The notes under the pieces: model-generated
The model's database searches: none
What the model saw: the letters and a program-made list of their open reading frames with translations, nothing else
What the model was told of the DNA's origin: nothing
Program-made: the position numbers and the translations under genes
DNA from: an uncultured Alphaproteobacteria bacterium
GTDB lineage: Bacteria > Pseudomonadota > Alphaproteobacteria > Sneathiellales > Sneathiellaceae
Assembly (NCBI GenBank): GCA_913062525.1
Contig: CAJXWA010000009.1
Location: 1 to 44,245, forward strand
Direction: 5' to 3'
DNA length: 44,245 nucleotides
Part shown: piece by piece, positions 16,858-26,116 of the stretch
How the letters are laid out: every line of letters begins with the position of its first letter
Numbering within the stretch: the first letter of the stretch is position 1

Positions 16858-18410
16858 TCGATAGCGACGACGATTTAATGTTTGCTGATGATGATAGTGA
16901 TCACGAAGAAGTTCCTATCCCAAAAAAACTTGGGGCTTGGAAGGTTATTCTCGTCGACGATGAGGCGGCTGTTCACAAAGTGACGACCTTAGCGCTGGAC
17001 GGATTTACGTTTGATGGAATGGGGTTAGAATTTTTCCATGCCTATACGGCTGTTGAGGGTCGGAAGCTTATTTTGGATAACCCGGACACTGCAATAATTT
17101 TGCTAGATGTTGTCATGGAGAGCGAGCATGCAGGCCTGGAATTTGCCAAGTTTATCCGAGAAGAGGCGGGCAATAAACTTTCCAGAATAATTTTGCGAAC
17201 GGGACAACCTGGCCAAGCTCCTGAACGGGAAGTCATTCAAAAATACGACATCAATGATTATAAAGAAAAAACAGAGTTGACGTCCCAGAAGCTTTTCACG
17301 CTGATGTATGCCTCGCTTCGCTCTTACAGAGACATCATCGCCCTTGAAACCAATAAAAAGGGTCTGGAAAGAGTGATTACCAGTTCGGCTGATATTTTTG
17401 CACTGAAAAACATCCGTCTATTTACCGAAGGTGTCCTCAGCCAATTGACATCGCTTCTCCATTTGGATAGTGCGGCGGCTTACATGAAGGCCGATGGTCT
17501 GGCTTTAAGCAATGACGGTGAAGACCTCAAAGTTATGGCCGGCACAGGGGAATATGCATCGTTCGTAGGGCAGGATGCAAAAACGGTGTTGAAACAGGAT
17601 ATTCTTGAGGATGTTCAACATGCAATTCGGACTGAAAAAGGATGTTACCGTGAAGATCGTTTTACCGGATTTTTCAGCAGCCCTAATGGATCATTTAATG
17701 TTTTATATTTATCTGGCTTGAAGCCCATGAGTGAACTGGATCAGTCGCTCATGGAGGTTTTTTTGAGAAATATTGCAATAGCATATGAAAATATAGATTT
17801 GCATCAAGAAGTTGAGGAGACGCAGCGCGAGATCGTCTACATGCTTGGTGAGGCTGTGGAAACACGTTCAAAAGAAACCGGCAATCATGTGAAACGTGTT
17901 GCTGAAATCAGTAAAGTATTAGCTCTCGGCTACGGCCTAGACGAAGAGACAGCTGAAATAATCAAATTGGCATCCCCGCTTCATGATGTTGGGAAAATTG
18001 GTATCCCAGATGCCATTTTAAATAAACCGGGAAAACACACGCCCGAAGAATGGGAAATTATGAAGACCCATGCAATTCTTGGGTATGATATGTTGAAATC
18101 TTCCAATAAGCGGATTTTGCAAGCCTCGGCAATCATCGCAAGAGATCATCATGAAAGATGGGCCGGAGGTGGATATCCCTTTAATATTTCAGGAGAGAAA
18201 ATCCACCTCTTTGGTCGGATTACTGCCATCGCTGATGTTTTCGATGCTCTTGGAAATGAGCGATGTTATAAGAAGGCTTGGCCGCGGGATCAAATTTTTG
18301 CATTGTTGCAAGAAGAACGCGGCAAACAGTTCGAGCCCAGGTTGGTTGATGTTCTTATGTCGAAATTGGATGAGATAGACGATATTTGCGCAAGATATTC
18401 AGACGTATAA
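16854..18410 (+). CDS. Response regulator with DUF3369 and HD-GYP domains
   Basis: A 518-residue REC-DUF3369-HD-GYP protein, predicted to degrade cyclic di-GMP when phosphorylated. The receiver domain (about 30-150) carries Asp85 (ILLDVVM) as phospho-acceptor, with Asp35-Asp36 and Lys139 as acidic pocket and lysine. DUF3369 covers about 160-315. The HD-GYP domain keeps His377-Asp378 (LHDVGKIG), His406, His432-His433, GYP at 440-442 and Asp461 (IADVFDAL), so the metal site appears complete. The motif after HHE reads RWAGGGYP, with Ala437 where Asp is usual. The ATG overlaps the upstream kinase stop. It may set c-di-GMP around the neighbouring secretion operon. Confidence 0.93.
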   Translation: MIDSDDDLMFADDDSDHEEVPIPKKLGAWKVILVDDEAAVHKVTTLALDGFTFDGMGLEFFHAYTAVEGRKLILDNPDTAIILLDVVMESEHAGLEFAKFIREEAGNKLSRIILRTGQPGQAPEREVIQKYDINDYKEKTELTSQKLFTLMYASLRSYRDIIALETNKKGLERVITSSADIFALKNIRLFTEGVLSQLTSLLHLDSAAAYMKADGLALSNDGEDLKVMAGTGEYASFVGQDAKTVLKQDILEDVQHAIRTEKGCYREDRFTGFFSSPNGSFNVLYLSGLKPMSELDQSLMEVFLRNIAIAYENIDLHQEVEETQREIVYMLGEAVETRSKETGNHVKRVAEISKVLALGYGLDEETAEIIKLASPLHDVGKIGIPDAILNKPGKHTPEEWEIMKTHAILGYDMLKSSNKRILQASAIIARDHHERWAGGGYPFNISGEKIHLFGRITAIADVFDALGNERCYKKAWPRDQIFALLQEERGKQFEPRLVDVLMSKLDEIDDICARYSDV

Positions 18411-18490
18411 ATACAGCAGAAGCGAAAGCGGCATATCCTTTGCTCTTTAGTACAGTTCATCTTCTTAATCAGGGTCTTTAACCGATGGAC

Positions 18491-19870
18491 TTACCGTTCT
18501 CTAAAGGATTGCGTAAGCGTGGTATGGATTGGTTTCAAGAGATACTCAAGCAAGGTTTTCTTTCCAGAATGAATATCTGCAGTTGCAGTCATGCCAGGCA
18601 AGATTAAATTTCTTTCCGGATTACTGCCAACAAATGACTGCGATAATGCAACCTTACCCTTGTAGAAACTCTCCCCTTGCTCATCTTCAAATGTTGTTGC
18701 TGAAATATGGGTTAAGGAGCCTTCTACTGATCCATAGCGGGAGTAGTTATAGGTCGTGAATTTCACTGTTGCATTTTGTCCAAGCTGAAGAAACCCAATG
18801 TCTTCTGGGCGAATTCGGGTCTCGACAATAAGCTCTTGGTCAATGGGGACGATGGATAGAATTGGGTTCCCAGGCTTAATGACTGTTCCCACGGAATTTA
18901 CATCCATCCCTTGAATGATGCCATCAACAGGAGATACTATGTTTAGTCGGCCAAGCGCTGCGTTCAGCCGCATAAGTTCTTCTTCTATTTTCAAGGTCTC
19001 TGCGTTGGCGGAGGCCATCTCATCGAGGGCTTCTCTTTTCAATTTACTGTTAAGCTCATTGAGCCTTCCGACGGCTTCTTGGATTGCTTGTTTTGCTGAT
19101 TTTTGCTTAAGGATTTGTTCGTCCAATTTGCCTTTTTCTTGCAAAAATTGACGTTGGCTATCTAAAAAATCAAACCGGCTTAACGTGTTATTCTTTAGAA
19201 GGTTTTCTCGAATTTTCATTTGCTCCTTCAGCGGCTCAATTTGGGTTTCCAAAATAAGTATTTGATCTTGAAGCAGAGAAAATTCTGACTGTCTTTGATC
19301 AACTTGAGTTTGCAACACAGACTGTTGGTTCTTTAAATCTAGTTGCTGGATCTCAAGCAGATTTCTTTGCTCATTCAGAAAATCTACAAAACGCGGATCT
19401 GCGACAGATCCGGTGATCTCCCTATTTTGAGCAAACGCCTGCAGCCGTTTTCCTTTTAGATCCCAAATGATTTTTTGGGTCTCAAGCTGTTGAAGTTCGG
19501 CACGAATGTTTGTTGGATCCAATTGGACGAGGATTTGACCTTTTTTAACGATCTCACCTTCAGAGATTGCAATATCGCTAATGGTACCACCGTCAATATG
19601 TTGAATGGTTTGTACAGCACCTGAAGGAATGACCTCCCCTGACGCCACAGAAACTTCATCGATTTCCGCTTTTTGTGCCCAGTAGATAAACGCCAAAAGG
19701 ATGACAAAACTGAACAAGATAGCTGTTCGAAGTAATGAGGACGGCCCCGCTTCTTCAAGCATAATGGATTGGCCAAGGCGGAGGCTTTCGGGCTTCCCTT
19801 TTTCTAGGACTTCGTCGTCTTTAGAAAATTTTTCTTGGTCGATTGCTAGAAATTTAAGTGGTTTTCCCAT
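18491..19870 (-). CDS. HlyD-family type I secretion membrane fusion protein
   Basis: A 459-residue periplasmic adaptor. An N-terminal cytoplasmic segment (about 50 residues) precedes one membrane helix (about 48-65). A biotinyl-lipoyl-like half follows (about 80-120, GGTISDIAISEGEIVKKGQ), then a long alpha-helical hairpin (about 125-310), the second lipoyl half (LGRLNIVSPVDGIIQGM), and a C-terminal beta-barrel domain (LTHISATTFEDEQG). This is the HlyD/LapC architecture that bridges the inner-membrane ABC pump to a TolC-like channel. Its ATG overlaps the upstream ABC gene stop by one base. No outer-membrane channel gene is in the window. Confidence 0.93.
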   Translation of the reverse strand: MGKPLKFLAIDQEKFSKDDEVLEKGKPESLRLGQSIMLEEAGPSSLLRTAILFSFVILLAFIYWAQKAEIDEVSVASGEVIPSGAVQTIQHIDGGTISDIAISEGEIVKKGQILVQLDPTNIRAELQQLETQKIIWDLKGKRLQAFAQNREITGSVADPRFVDFLNEQRNLLEIQQLDLKNQQSVLQTQVDQRQSEFSLLQDQILILETQIEPLKEQMKIRENLLKNNTLSRFDFLDSQRQFLQEKGKLDEQILKQKSAKQAIQEAVGRLNELNSKLKREALDEMASANAETLKIEEELMRLNAALGRLNIVSPVDGIIQGMDVNSVGTVIKPGNPILSIVPIDQELIVETRIRPEDIGFLQLGQNATVKFTTYNYSRYGSVEGSLTHISATTFEDEQGESFYKGKVALSQSFVGSNPERNLILPGMTATADIHSGKKTLLEYLLKPIHTTLTQSFRER

Positions 19871-21999
19871 TATGCACCTTCAAAGATAAGCGGGATTATG
19901 GATGACGCGGGACCAATTGTCTGAACAATGCCCCTGTTCATTAGGACAACACGATCAGCGACACGCATATGACTTGGTCTGTGCGTAATGATGATCACAG
20001 TCGCTTTGCCTCGCATTTTTTCAACCGCATCAAGGAAAGCTTGATCACCGGCTTCATCCAAGGTGTTTCCAGGTTCATCAAAGATCATGATCTTGGCGTT
20101 CGATAAAAATGCCCGCGCCATGTTCAACCGTTGTTGGAAGCCCGCGGGTAATTGCAGCAATGTTTGATCGCCAATACGCGTATCAAGTTTTTCAGGAAGT
20201 TTAGCGATATCTTCCATCAAGTTTGCCCACTCACAGGCTTCTACAATTTGCGCTTCACTGGCAACGCTTTTGGCGAGAAGCAAGTTTTGGCGAATGGTTC
20301 CGTGAAATAGCTCGCTGTTTTGGGGCATGTAACCGATTGATTTTCGCAGTTCAAGCGGGTCAATTTGACGAATATCCACGCCATCGACTGAAATTTTACC
20401 TACCTGTGGTTGGTAAAGGCCGGCCAATAACTTAATAACCGTGGATTTTCCCGAACTGTTAGCGCCTGCAAAAGCGACAATCTCACCCGGTGCGATTTGA
20501 ATATCAAGTCCCATTACAGCGGGATCTTGATCTGCAGAATAACGAAAACTGACCCTTGAGAATGTAATATGTCCCTTGAATTCTTTCAATTTGGAAGACG
20601 CATATGGGTTACTCTCACTGGGCAGCGAAAACAATTGGTTAATGCGGTTAATGCTGATGCCGATCTGGTTTAGTTTAGTTAGCGCCAAGAATACAGCTTG
20701 GGTCGGCGATAAAAGCCGCCAAACTAAGGCCATGGTTGCAACCAGTGCGCCGACAGTCATATCTTCGTTAAAGACACGAGAAATCCCGAACGTAAGTGTC
20801 AAAATGCCGGAACAGATCATGACCACATGGGCAAAGGTTTGCGCAACAGCCCCGATCATGTTGTGTTTTATGCCGGCAAGGGCATTGCCCGCAGAAATGT
20901 CTCTAAAACGCTCCAGCCAAATTTCTTCTGCGCCCAAATGTTTGATCGTTCGCATGTTGTTAAAACATTCGGTGACAAACGTGCCTTTGTTTGCCGAGTG
21001 AGTAAGGTCATTAGCGGTGCGCTTTTGAATAATTGGCAAGATGACCAACGCGCTAATGACATATAGAACCAGCATGGTTATGGGGATTAGAACCAAGGGA
21101 CCGCCGATTAGACCAACAGCAATCAAAAAGACAAATACAAATGGCATTTCGAGAAGAGCCATTGCCATGGGCCCAATGAAAAAATCCCGGATCATGTCAA
21201 ACTCGCGGAAGCGGGCGATCTTCGATCCCAGAGAACTTCGTTCTGTTTGGGAAACAGGTAATGATAGGATTTTCTGCAGCGCCGTTGTGCCGATTATATA
21301 GTCTAGCCGAGCACCAATATGAGATAGCATCTTGCCACGAATTAGGCGAAGAACAATGTCACTGGCGAGCGCAATTCCAACACCAATAAGAAGGTACTTT
21401 AGGGTCTCCGTAGAGCCTGAACCAATGACCATGTCATACACGGCCATGATAAACAAAGGGGTTGCGAGTGCCAAAATATTAAGCAGGAACGTTATGATCA
21501 AAATTTGTCTGGTCAGAGGCGAAAAGCGATCAAATACAGCGCGAAACCAGTTCGTGCTGGAATTCCACTGACCGATTTGTTCTTTGGGGGTCGGATGAAA
21601 AAAGAAGGCTTCGCCTTTTTCCTTCAAGACAGATTTTTCATCAATTACGCTGTAATCTTGTGTTCTCGCATCAAAAGCAAAAATGCCACCCTTTTTCTCA
21701 GAAATGAGAATTTTAACAGACCCTTGTTCAGGATCGAACAGGCAGGGAAATAAGCGAGGGTCGATAGACTTCAACGTCGTTGTTTTTGCCTGACTCTCAT
21801 AATGTAAATTAGCCAGAGCACCCCGTAGATCCAGAAGATCCATAGTTTCTTTGAAATGAGGCATGGCTTCGATGACTTGAGAGGAGTCTCCTCTCCAGCC
21901 AAGGGCACTTAATAGGGGTGAAAGACACGCTGCATACTGCGTACGCCGTCCCCAATTGTTTTGCTCCGGGTTATCCGGTTCTGCTGCTAAGAACGCCAT
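19870..21999 (-). CDS. Type I secretion ABC transporter with N-terminal C39-like domain
   Basis: A 709-residue half-transporter. Residues 1-135 resemble the C39-like domain of LapB/LssB-type secretion ATPases; a Cys25 is present but I cannot identify a catalytic triad. The transmembrane domain spans about 160-455 and the nucleotide-binding domain about 475-709. Walker A is GANSSGKST (512-520), the Q-loop Gln is Gln560, Walker B is IFDEP (Asp641, Glu642) and the H-loop is His673 (ITHRPS). The signature is degraded to LPAGF (617-621). It follows the other ABC gene by one base and overlaps the HlyD gene by one base. It is best read as one half of a heterodimer with the 22001-23755 product. Confidence 0.9.
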   Translation of the reverse strand: MAFLAAEPDNPEQNNWGRRTQYAACLSPLLSALGWRGDSSQVIEAMPHFKETMDLLDLRGALANLHYESQAKTTTLKSIDPRLFPCLFDPEQGSVKILISEKKGGIFAFDARTQDYSVIDEKSVLKEKGEAFFFHPTPKEQIGQWNSSTNWFRAVFDRFSPLTRQILIITFLLNILALATPLFIMAVYDMVIGSGSTETLKYLLIGVGIALASDIVLRLIRGKMLSHIGARLDYIIGTTALQKILSLPVSQTERSSLGSKIARFREFDMIRDFFIGPMAMALLEMPFVFVFLIAVGLIGGPLVLIPITMLVLYVISALVILPIIQKRTANDLTHSANKGTFVTECFNNMRTIKHLGAEEIWLERFRDISAGNALAGIKHNMIGAVAQTFAHVVMICSGILTLTFGISRVFNEDMTVGALVATMALVWRLLSPTQAVFLALTKLNQIGISINRINQLFSLPSESNPYASSKLKEFKGHITFSRVSFRYSADQDPAVMGLDIQIAPGEIVAFAGANSSGKSTVIKLLAGLYQPQVGKISVDGVDIRQIDPLELRKSIGYMPQNSELFHGTIRQNLLLAKSVASEAQIVEACEWANLMEDIAKLPEKLDTRIGDQTLLQLPAGFQQRLNMARAFLSNAKIMIFDEPGNTLDEAGDQAFLDAVEKMRGKATVIIITHRPSHMRVADRVVLMNRGIVQTIGPASSIIPLIFEGA

Positions 22000-22000
22000 T

Positions 22001-23755
22001 TTATACCGTTTTCTTTTTAATTGGGAGTTGTGCTACTGGGCGTTTGAACTGCACCAAATCTTCGACAGGGGTTTGGATCAAGTTTTTCGCGTTGATCCTA
22101 AAGCCAATATCAGCGATTTTGAGAAGCGATGGACGGAGGCTAATAAGAATTATCGTGCTCTGGCCTTTTAGACGGAGCAAAGTATTTTTTAAAATTTCAT
22201 CACCGGCGGCATCCAATGACGTATTTGCCTCATCAAACAGGATGACATCCGGTTTGCCTACAAGTGCCCGAGCGATGGCAATTCGTTGGCGAATACCGCC
22301 AGGTAGGCTATCTGCAGCTCCATCGCCGATCATCGTATCGTACCCTAATGGCAGACGTTTAATAAAGTTATCTAACCCGAGTAGTTGCGATTGCTTTATC
22401 GCCTCATCAATAAAACTACCTTTTCTAAAGGTCGTTAGGTTTTCCATCACAGTTCCGTGGAAAATAGCACCGTTTTGAGGGAGGTAAGCGATTTTGCTAT
22501 GCAATTCATCGCGGGAAATAGATCTGATGTCTTTACCGTTCAGAAGAATTCTACCTGAAGTCGCGGGTAAAAGCCCTAAGGCAAGCCACAGAAGTGTTGA
22601 TTTTCCACTACTGTTAGCACCGACAACTGCAGTTGTCGAACCTGTGTTAAATGTCGCTGATACATTTTCAAATAAAGGGCTCTCGTCTTCATTATACGAA
22701 AAAGTTACATTTTCAAAGGTGAGGCTAGTTCCGGTTTTGTCGTTGGCTTGAGTATCCTGGTACGACACGGCAATCGGTGCCTCGGCCTGGGGAAGTTGCA
22801 GCAGTGTATTGACCCGGATTTTGGCTAGTTTGACATTTTGATAGTGCGTCCAGACGCCCATTGCTCTTAGCAGGGGTTGCAAGGCTCGTCCTGATAACAG
22901 CGTGCAGGCTGCTAAGCCACCAATTGTTAGCGCGCCATCAATGACCAAAAGGGACCCAAACGCGGCAACACTGACAAGTGTGATTTGGGAAAATATGGCA
23001 CCTAACCCTTGTGCTATATTATTTTGAAAGGTGATTTTCTGTAAGATGCCAGCGGTGGTTTCTTGAAGCCGTTCATAGCGTCTGATCATTTGAGCCTCTA
23101 GCGCCAGCCCTTTCACAGTGTGTATCCCGGTTAGGACTTCAATTAAGAAATTGTATCGCCGATCCTCCCATGTTGACCTTTCGCTCAATGATTTTCTCAA
23201 ACTTTTTCCCACCACTAAGGTGACTAGGCTGAAAATCACAAGAAGAACCAATGGGGCGATAACAAGAGTTCCGCCGATGTATCCAACCATTCCGATAAAT
23301 ATAACAGCAAAGGGAAGGTCAACAAAAACCAGGAGGTTGCTACCTGACATAAACTCTCTAAGGCTGTCAATTGCGTTAAAACGGTGGAGGTAGACACCAG
23401 CAGCTTCGCTTTCAAAACGGGCGATATTTGTCCCCAGTGTACGACCCAGAGCGCGGCAACCGGTAATGTGTTCAAACTGTGCGCTGGAAAATGCGGTGAT
23501 ATAGGCACGAGCTAATCTAAAGAAAGCCTCCAACAATAAGGCTGCGCCAACACCCAAGATCAACAGAACAAGTGTCTCCGTTGCGTTGTTAGGGATAATT
23601 CTATCGTAGACTTGTAAAATCATGACTGGAAGCGCAAGCGCAAGCAGATTTAACGCCGTAGAGGCGACAATGATATCTACACTGGTGTTCCCAATGGTCG
23701 GCATTTTTGATTGCCGTAGCATGGGTTTGTCATCGTCTAATGTTGTTTTTCTCAA
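22001..23755 (-). CDS. Second ABC half-transporter of the secretion operon, no C39-like domain
   Basis: A 584-residue half-transporter with transmembrane domain (about 25-310) and nucleotide-binding domain (about 345-570), but no N-terminal C39-like extension. Walker A is GANSSGKST (379-387), Gln427 is the Q-loop, the signature is LPGGI (484-488) and Walker B is LFDEA with Asp508 and Glu509. The H-loop histidine is replaced by Leu540 (ISLRPS against ITHRPS in the partner). Its start is a TTG with AGGAAA upstream; no ATG before residue 12 is available. It is the first gene of the ABC-ABC-HlyD operon. PrtD-like exporters share this short form, but normally occur singly. Confidence 0.9.
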   Translation of the reverse strand: MRKTTLDDDKPMLRQSKMPTIGNTSVDIIVASTALNLLALALPVMILQVYDRIIPNNATETLVLLILGVGAALLLEAFFRLARAYITAFSSAQFEHITGCRALGRTLGTNIARFESEAAGVYLHRFNAIDSLREFMSGSNLLVFVDLPFAVIFIGMVGYIGGTLVIAPLVLLVIFSLVTLVVGKSLRKSLSERSTWEDRRYNFLIEVLTGIHTVKGLALEAQMIRRYERLQETTAGILQKITFQNNIAQGLGAIFSQITLVSVAAFGSLLVIDGALTIGGLAACTLLSGRALQPLLRAMGVWTHYQNVKLAKIRVNTLLQLPQAEAPIAVSYQDTQANDKTGTSLTFENVTFSYNEDESPLFENVSATFNTGSTTAVVGANSSGKSTLLWLALGLLPATSGRILLNGKDIRSISRDELHSKIAYLPQNGAIFHGTVMENLTTFRKGSFIDEAIKQSQLLGLDNFIKRLPLGYDTMIGDGAADSLPGGIRQRIAIARALVGKPDVILFDEANTSLDAAGDEILKNTLLRLKGQSTIILISLRPSLLKIADIGFRINAKNLIQTPVEDLVQFKRPVAQLPIKKKTV

Positions 23756-24166
23756 ACTATCGTTTTCCTGGTGAAAAATATCGGCTGTTAGAACAAGTTA
23801 AGAGCCGGAATACACTTGGTTGTTAACTATAATTGGCTGTAAAGATTTAATTTTGGTAAAATTACGTATAAAAAATCGCGGAAATAGAATTAGGCAATTA
23901 GTTCTAGGCCATTGTTATATTTGTTTAATCTCTGGGTCTGATGGTAGTTCTCGAAATGAAAACAGTCATTTGTAAATTATTATTTTCGTAAATTATTTGT
24001 TGAGAAATAAATGATATGTTTTCAACTCTTTGTTTTTGTGCGTAAATTGATCTCGTTAATAACTCTGTGACGGTAAGTAAAAAACGCATTCTTTCGAGTA
24101 TTTTACAAATACTCGGCGTTGTTTGATGTATTCGTGTTCTTTATGAGGTTTTGGCTTCTGACCGGT
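23756..24166. promoter_or_regulatory. A/T-rich divergent intergenic region with repeats
   Basis: About 410 bases between the divergent secretion operon and a sensor kinase. GTAAATTATT occurs at 23972-23981 and 23988-23997 (16-base period), with a variant GTAAATTGAT at 24042-24051. A 21-bp dyad lies at 24095-24115. No convincing gene is seen; the upstream extension of the kinase frame from a TTG at 24119 is probably not translated. Promoters for both directions are expected here. Confidence 0.5.
24095..24115. promoter_or_regulatory. 21-bp perfect dyad before the PAS kinase
   Basis: CGAGTATTT and AAATACTCG are perfect 9-bp arms separated by TAC. The site is 51 bases upstream of the ATG at 24167. 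It could be a dimer operator or an RNA hairpin in the kinase leader; there is no T-tract after it. Confidence 0.4.
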
Positions 24167-26095
24167 ATGAATAAAAACGTAAACTTGGATAGTATTCTAC
24201 AGGAGGCCCTGGAAAAAGGGTCAAAAGCGTTTGTTATTTATGACAAACGGGGTGTTTTGGTGAGCTGTAACCAAAAATTCAGAGACTTATACGGATACAC
24301 CAAAGCGCAAGCCTCGCCAGGTACCCATGTTACGGATTTGATCACAATTGATACAGAAAATGGAAACCTGATACCAGGATTTGATAATGGCCGTGCAGAT
24401 GATTTTTTGAGCGGTCGATTTGAACTCCAGCAAGATCATAAGCGGGAATTTGAATTTTATTTGAATGACGGCCGGTGCATCGCGGTCAGCGAACGCTCAA
24501 CGGCTGCGGGCGGGAGCGTCTGTATCCAAAGAAATGTGAGTGAGCGCCAAAAACTCAAAACTAAATTACAACAAAACGAAGGACTATTCCGGGCTGCGTT
24601 TGACGCGGATTCCAATATATGCTCCCTTTCAGTCCTTAAAACAGGTGCTTTGATTGATGTAAATGCTGTTTGGTGCGAAACACTTGGTTTTTCCAGAAAG
24701 GAAGCCATTGGAAAAACAGCGATGGAGTTACATATTTGGAAAAGCCAACAATACCGGGATTATCTTGTCGAGCAGATCGGTAAGACACCGCGAACAAGAG
24801 AACTTCGTGCAGAGATTGTAACGCGGTCTGGGGATGTGAGAACTCTGTCTCTCAATGCTGAAGTCATCCACGCAAACGGCATTGAATGTATGTATTTCTC
24901 TGCAAAGGATATTACGGAAGAACTTGAAGTAACGAAGGCTCTGGAAGAAAGTGAACGACGGTTGGTCGACTTTGCCAGAGCCAGTAATGATTGGTATTGG
25001 GAAACTGATGAAGACCATCGGTTTACATTTATTTCTCCCGTTGTTGAGCGATCAACGGGTATTCCTGCCGCAGATCACATTGGTTTTTTGCTGGAGGATA
25101 TAACAGGTTCAGGTGCGAGAAATCAGAAAGCGTTCCGGTTTTTTTCAGATATGATGGCGGAGCATAAATCTTTCCGTGATCTTGTTTTATATCGGTTCCG
25201 AAAAGATACAGGCCAGAAGATATGGCTAAGGACAAGCGGGCTGCCAAGTTTCAGAGACGATGGGAAATTTCTTGGTTATCGGGGAAGTTGCACGGATATT
25301 ACAGACCAAGTCGTTTTGGAAGAAAAACTTCTACAATCTCAAAAGATGGAAGCTGTTGGCCAACTAACTGGCGGTGTAGCCCATGACTTCAATAACTTAC
25401 TTGCAGTCATTCAAGGTAATGCGGAAATGGTCAAAGAAGCCGTTGAAACAAAATTGCCAGAATTGGTCCATTACCTGGAAGCAATCATGCGCGCTTCTGA
25501 TCGCGGTGCAGAACTGACGCAAAGTATGCTGGCTTTCTCAAGAAAACAGGATTTAGTACCCAGTATATTCAGACTTGATCAGCATATCGAAAAAATGATC
25601 AAGCTTGTGAAGCGCACCATAGGTGACGGCATCACAGTAAATACCGAATTTGACAAGGATTTATGGCACTGTAGAGCGGATCCAGCAAAACTTGAAAGTG
25701 CATTGCTTAATCTATGTATTAACGCACGGGACTCTATGTCAGATCAAGGCATTCTGACCATCGAAATTCGCAATCTTGAAGTTGATGAAAGTTATGCGGC
25801 CATGGAGCGCGATGTGATCCCCGGCTCATATGTTTCCCTGATTGTTAGCGATACGGGCTGCGGTATTTCTTCTGAAAAATTACCTCACATTGTAGAGCCC
25901 TTTTACACCACGAAAGAAGTGGGTAAGGGGACCGGCCTTGGCCTTAGCATGGTTTACGGGTTTGCTAGGCAATCCAATGGTCATCTTTCAATTTATTCTG
26001 AAGTGGATATTGGCACAACGGTACGCCTTTTGTTACCAGCGGCAAATGTTGATGAGTTATCTTCAATTTCCGAAAAGACAGATCATAAAAATTGA
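24167..26095 (+). CDS. Soluble PAS-domain sensor histidine kinase (orphan)
   Basis: A 642-residue cytoplasmic kinase with three predicted PAS domains (about 8-130, 137-255, 260-385), each ending in a typical strand such as SAKDITEEL or CTDITDQV. The kinase core has phospho-acceptor His406 (TGGVAHDFNNLLAV), N-box NLCINARDSM, DTGCGI, and GTGLGLSMVYGF. There is no receiver domain, membrane helix or cognate regulator next to it. The start at ATG 24167 (MNKNVNLDSI) is chosen over TTG 24119 and ATG 24143 because the first PAS begins just after it; the ribosome-binding site is weak. It is divergent from the secretion operon, so control of that operon is possible but unproven. Confidence 0.9.
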   Translation: MNKNVNLDSILQEALEKGSKAFVIYDKRGVLVSCNQKFRDLYGYTKAQASPGTHVTDLITIDTENGNLIPGFDNGRADDFLSGRFELQQDHKREFEFYLNDGRCIAVSERSTAAGGSVCIQRNVSERQKLKTKLQQNEGLFRAAFDADSNICSLSVLKTGALIDVNAVWCETLGFSRKEAIGKTAMELHIWKSQQYRDYLVEQIGKTPRTRELRAEIVTRSGDVRTLSLNAEVIHANGIECMYFSAKDITEELEVTKALEESERRLVDFARASNDWYWETDEDHRFTFISPVVERSTGIPAADHIGFLLEDITGSGARNQKAFRFFSDMMAEHKSFRDLVLYRFRKDTGQKIWLRTSGLPSFRDDGKFLGYRGSCTDITDQVVLEEKLLQSQKMEAVGQLTGGVAHDFNNLLAVIQGNAEMVKEAVETKLPELVHYLEAIMRASDRGAELTQSMLAFSRKQDLVPSIFRLDQHIEKMIKLVKRTIGDGITVNTEFDKDLWHCRADPAKLESALLNLCINARDSMSDQGILTIEIRNLEVDESYAAMERDVIPGSYVSLIVSDTGCGISSEKLPHIVEPFYTTKEVGKGTGLGLSMVYGFARQSNGHLSIYSEVDIGTTVRLLLPAANVDELSSISEKTDHKN

Positions 26096-26116
26096 GCCCT
26101 TCTTGATTTTTCTTGT

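Noticed and set aside
21918-22478. 186-residue plus-strand open frame opposite the ABC genes
   Set aside because: Antisense to two well-supported ABC transporter genes, with no family resemblance or ribosome-binding site.
19870-23755. Peptidase-containing bacteriocin exporter
   Set aside because: The N-terminal domain of the 709-residue protein has no clear catalytic Cys-His-Asp set, and there is no precursor peptide gene with a double-glycine leader nearby that I can see.
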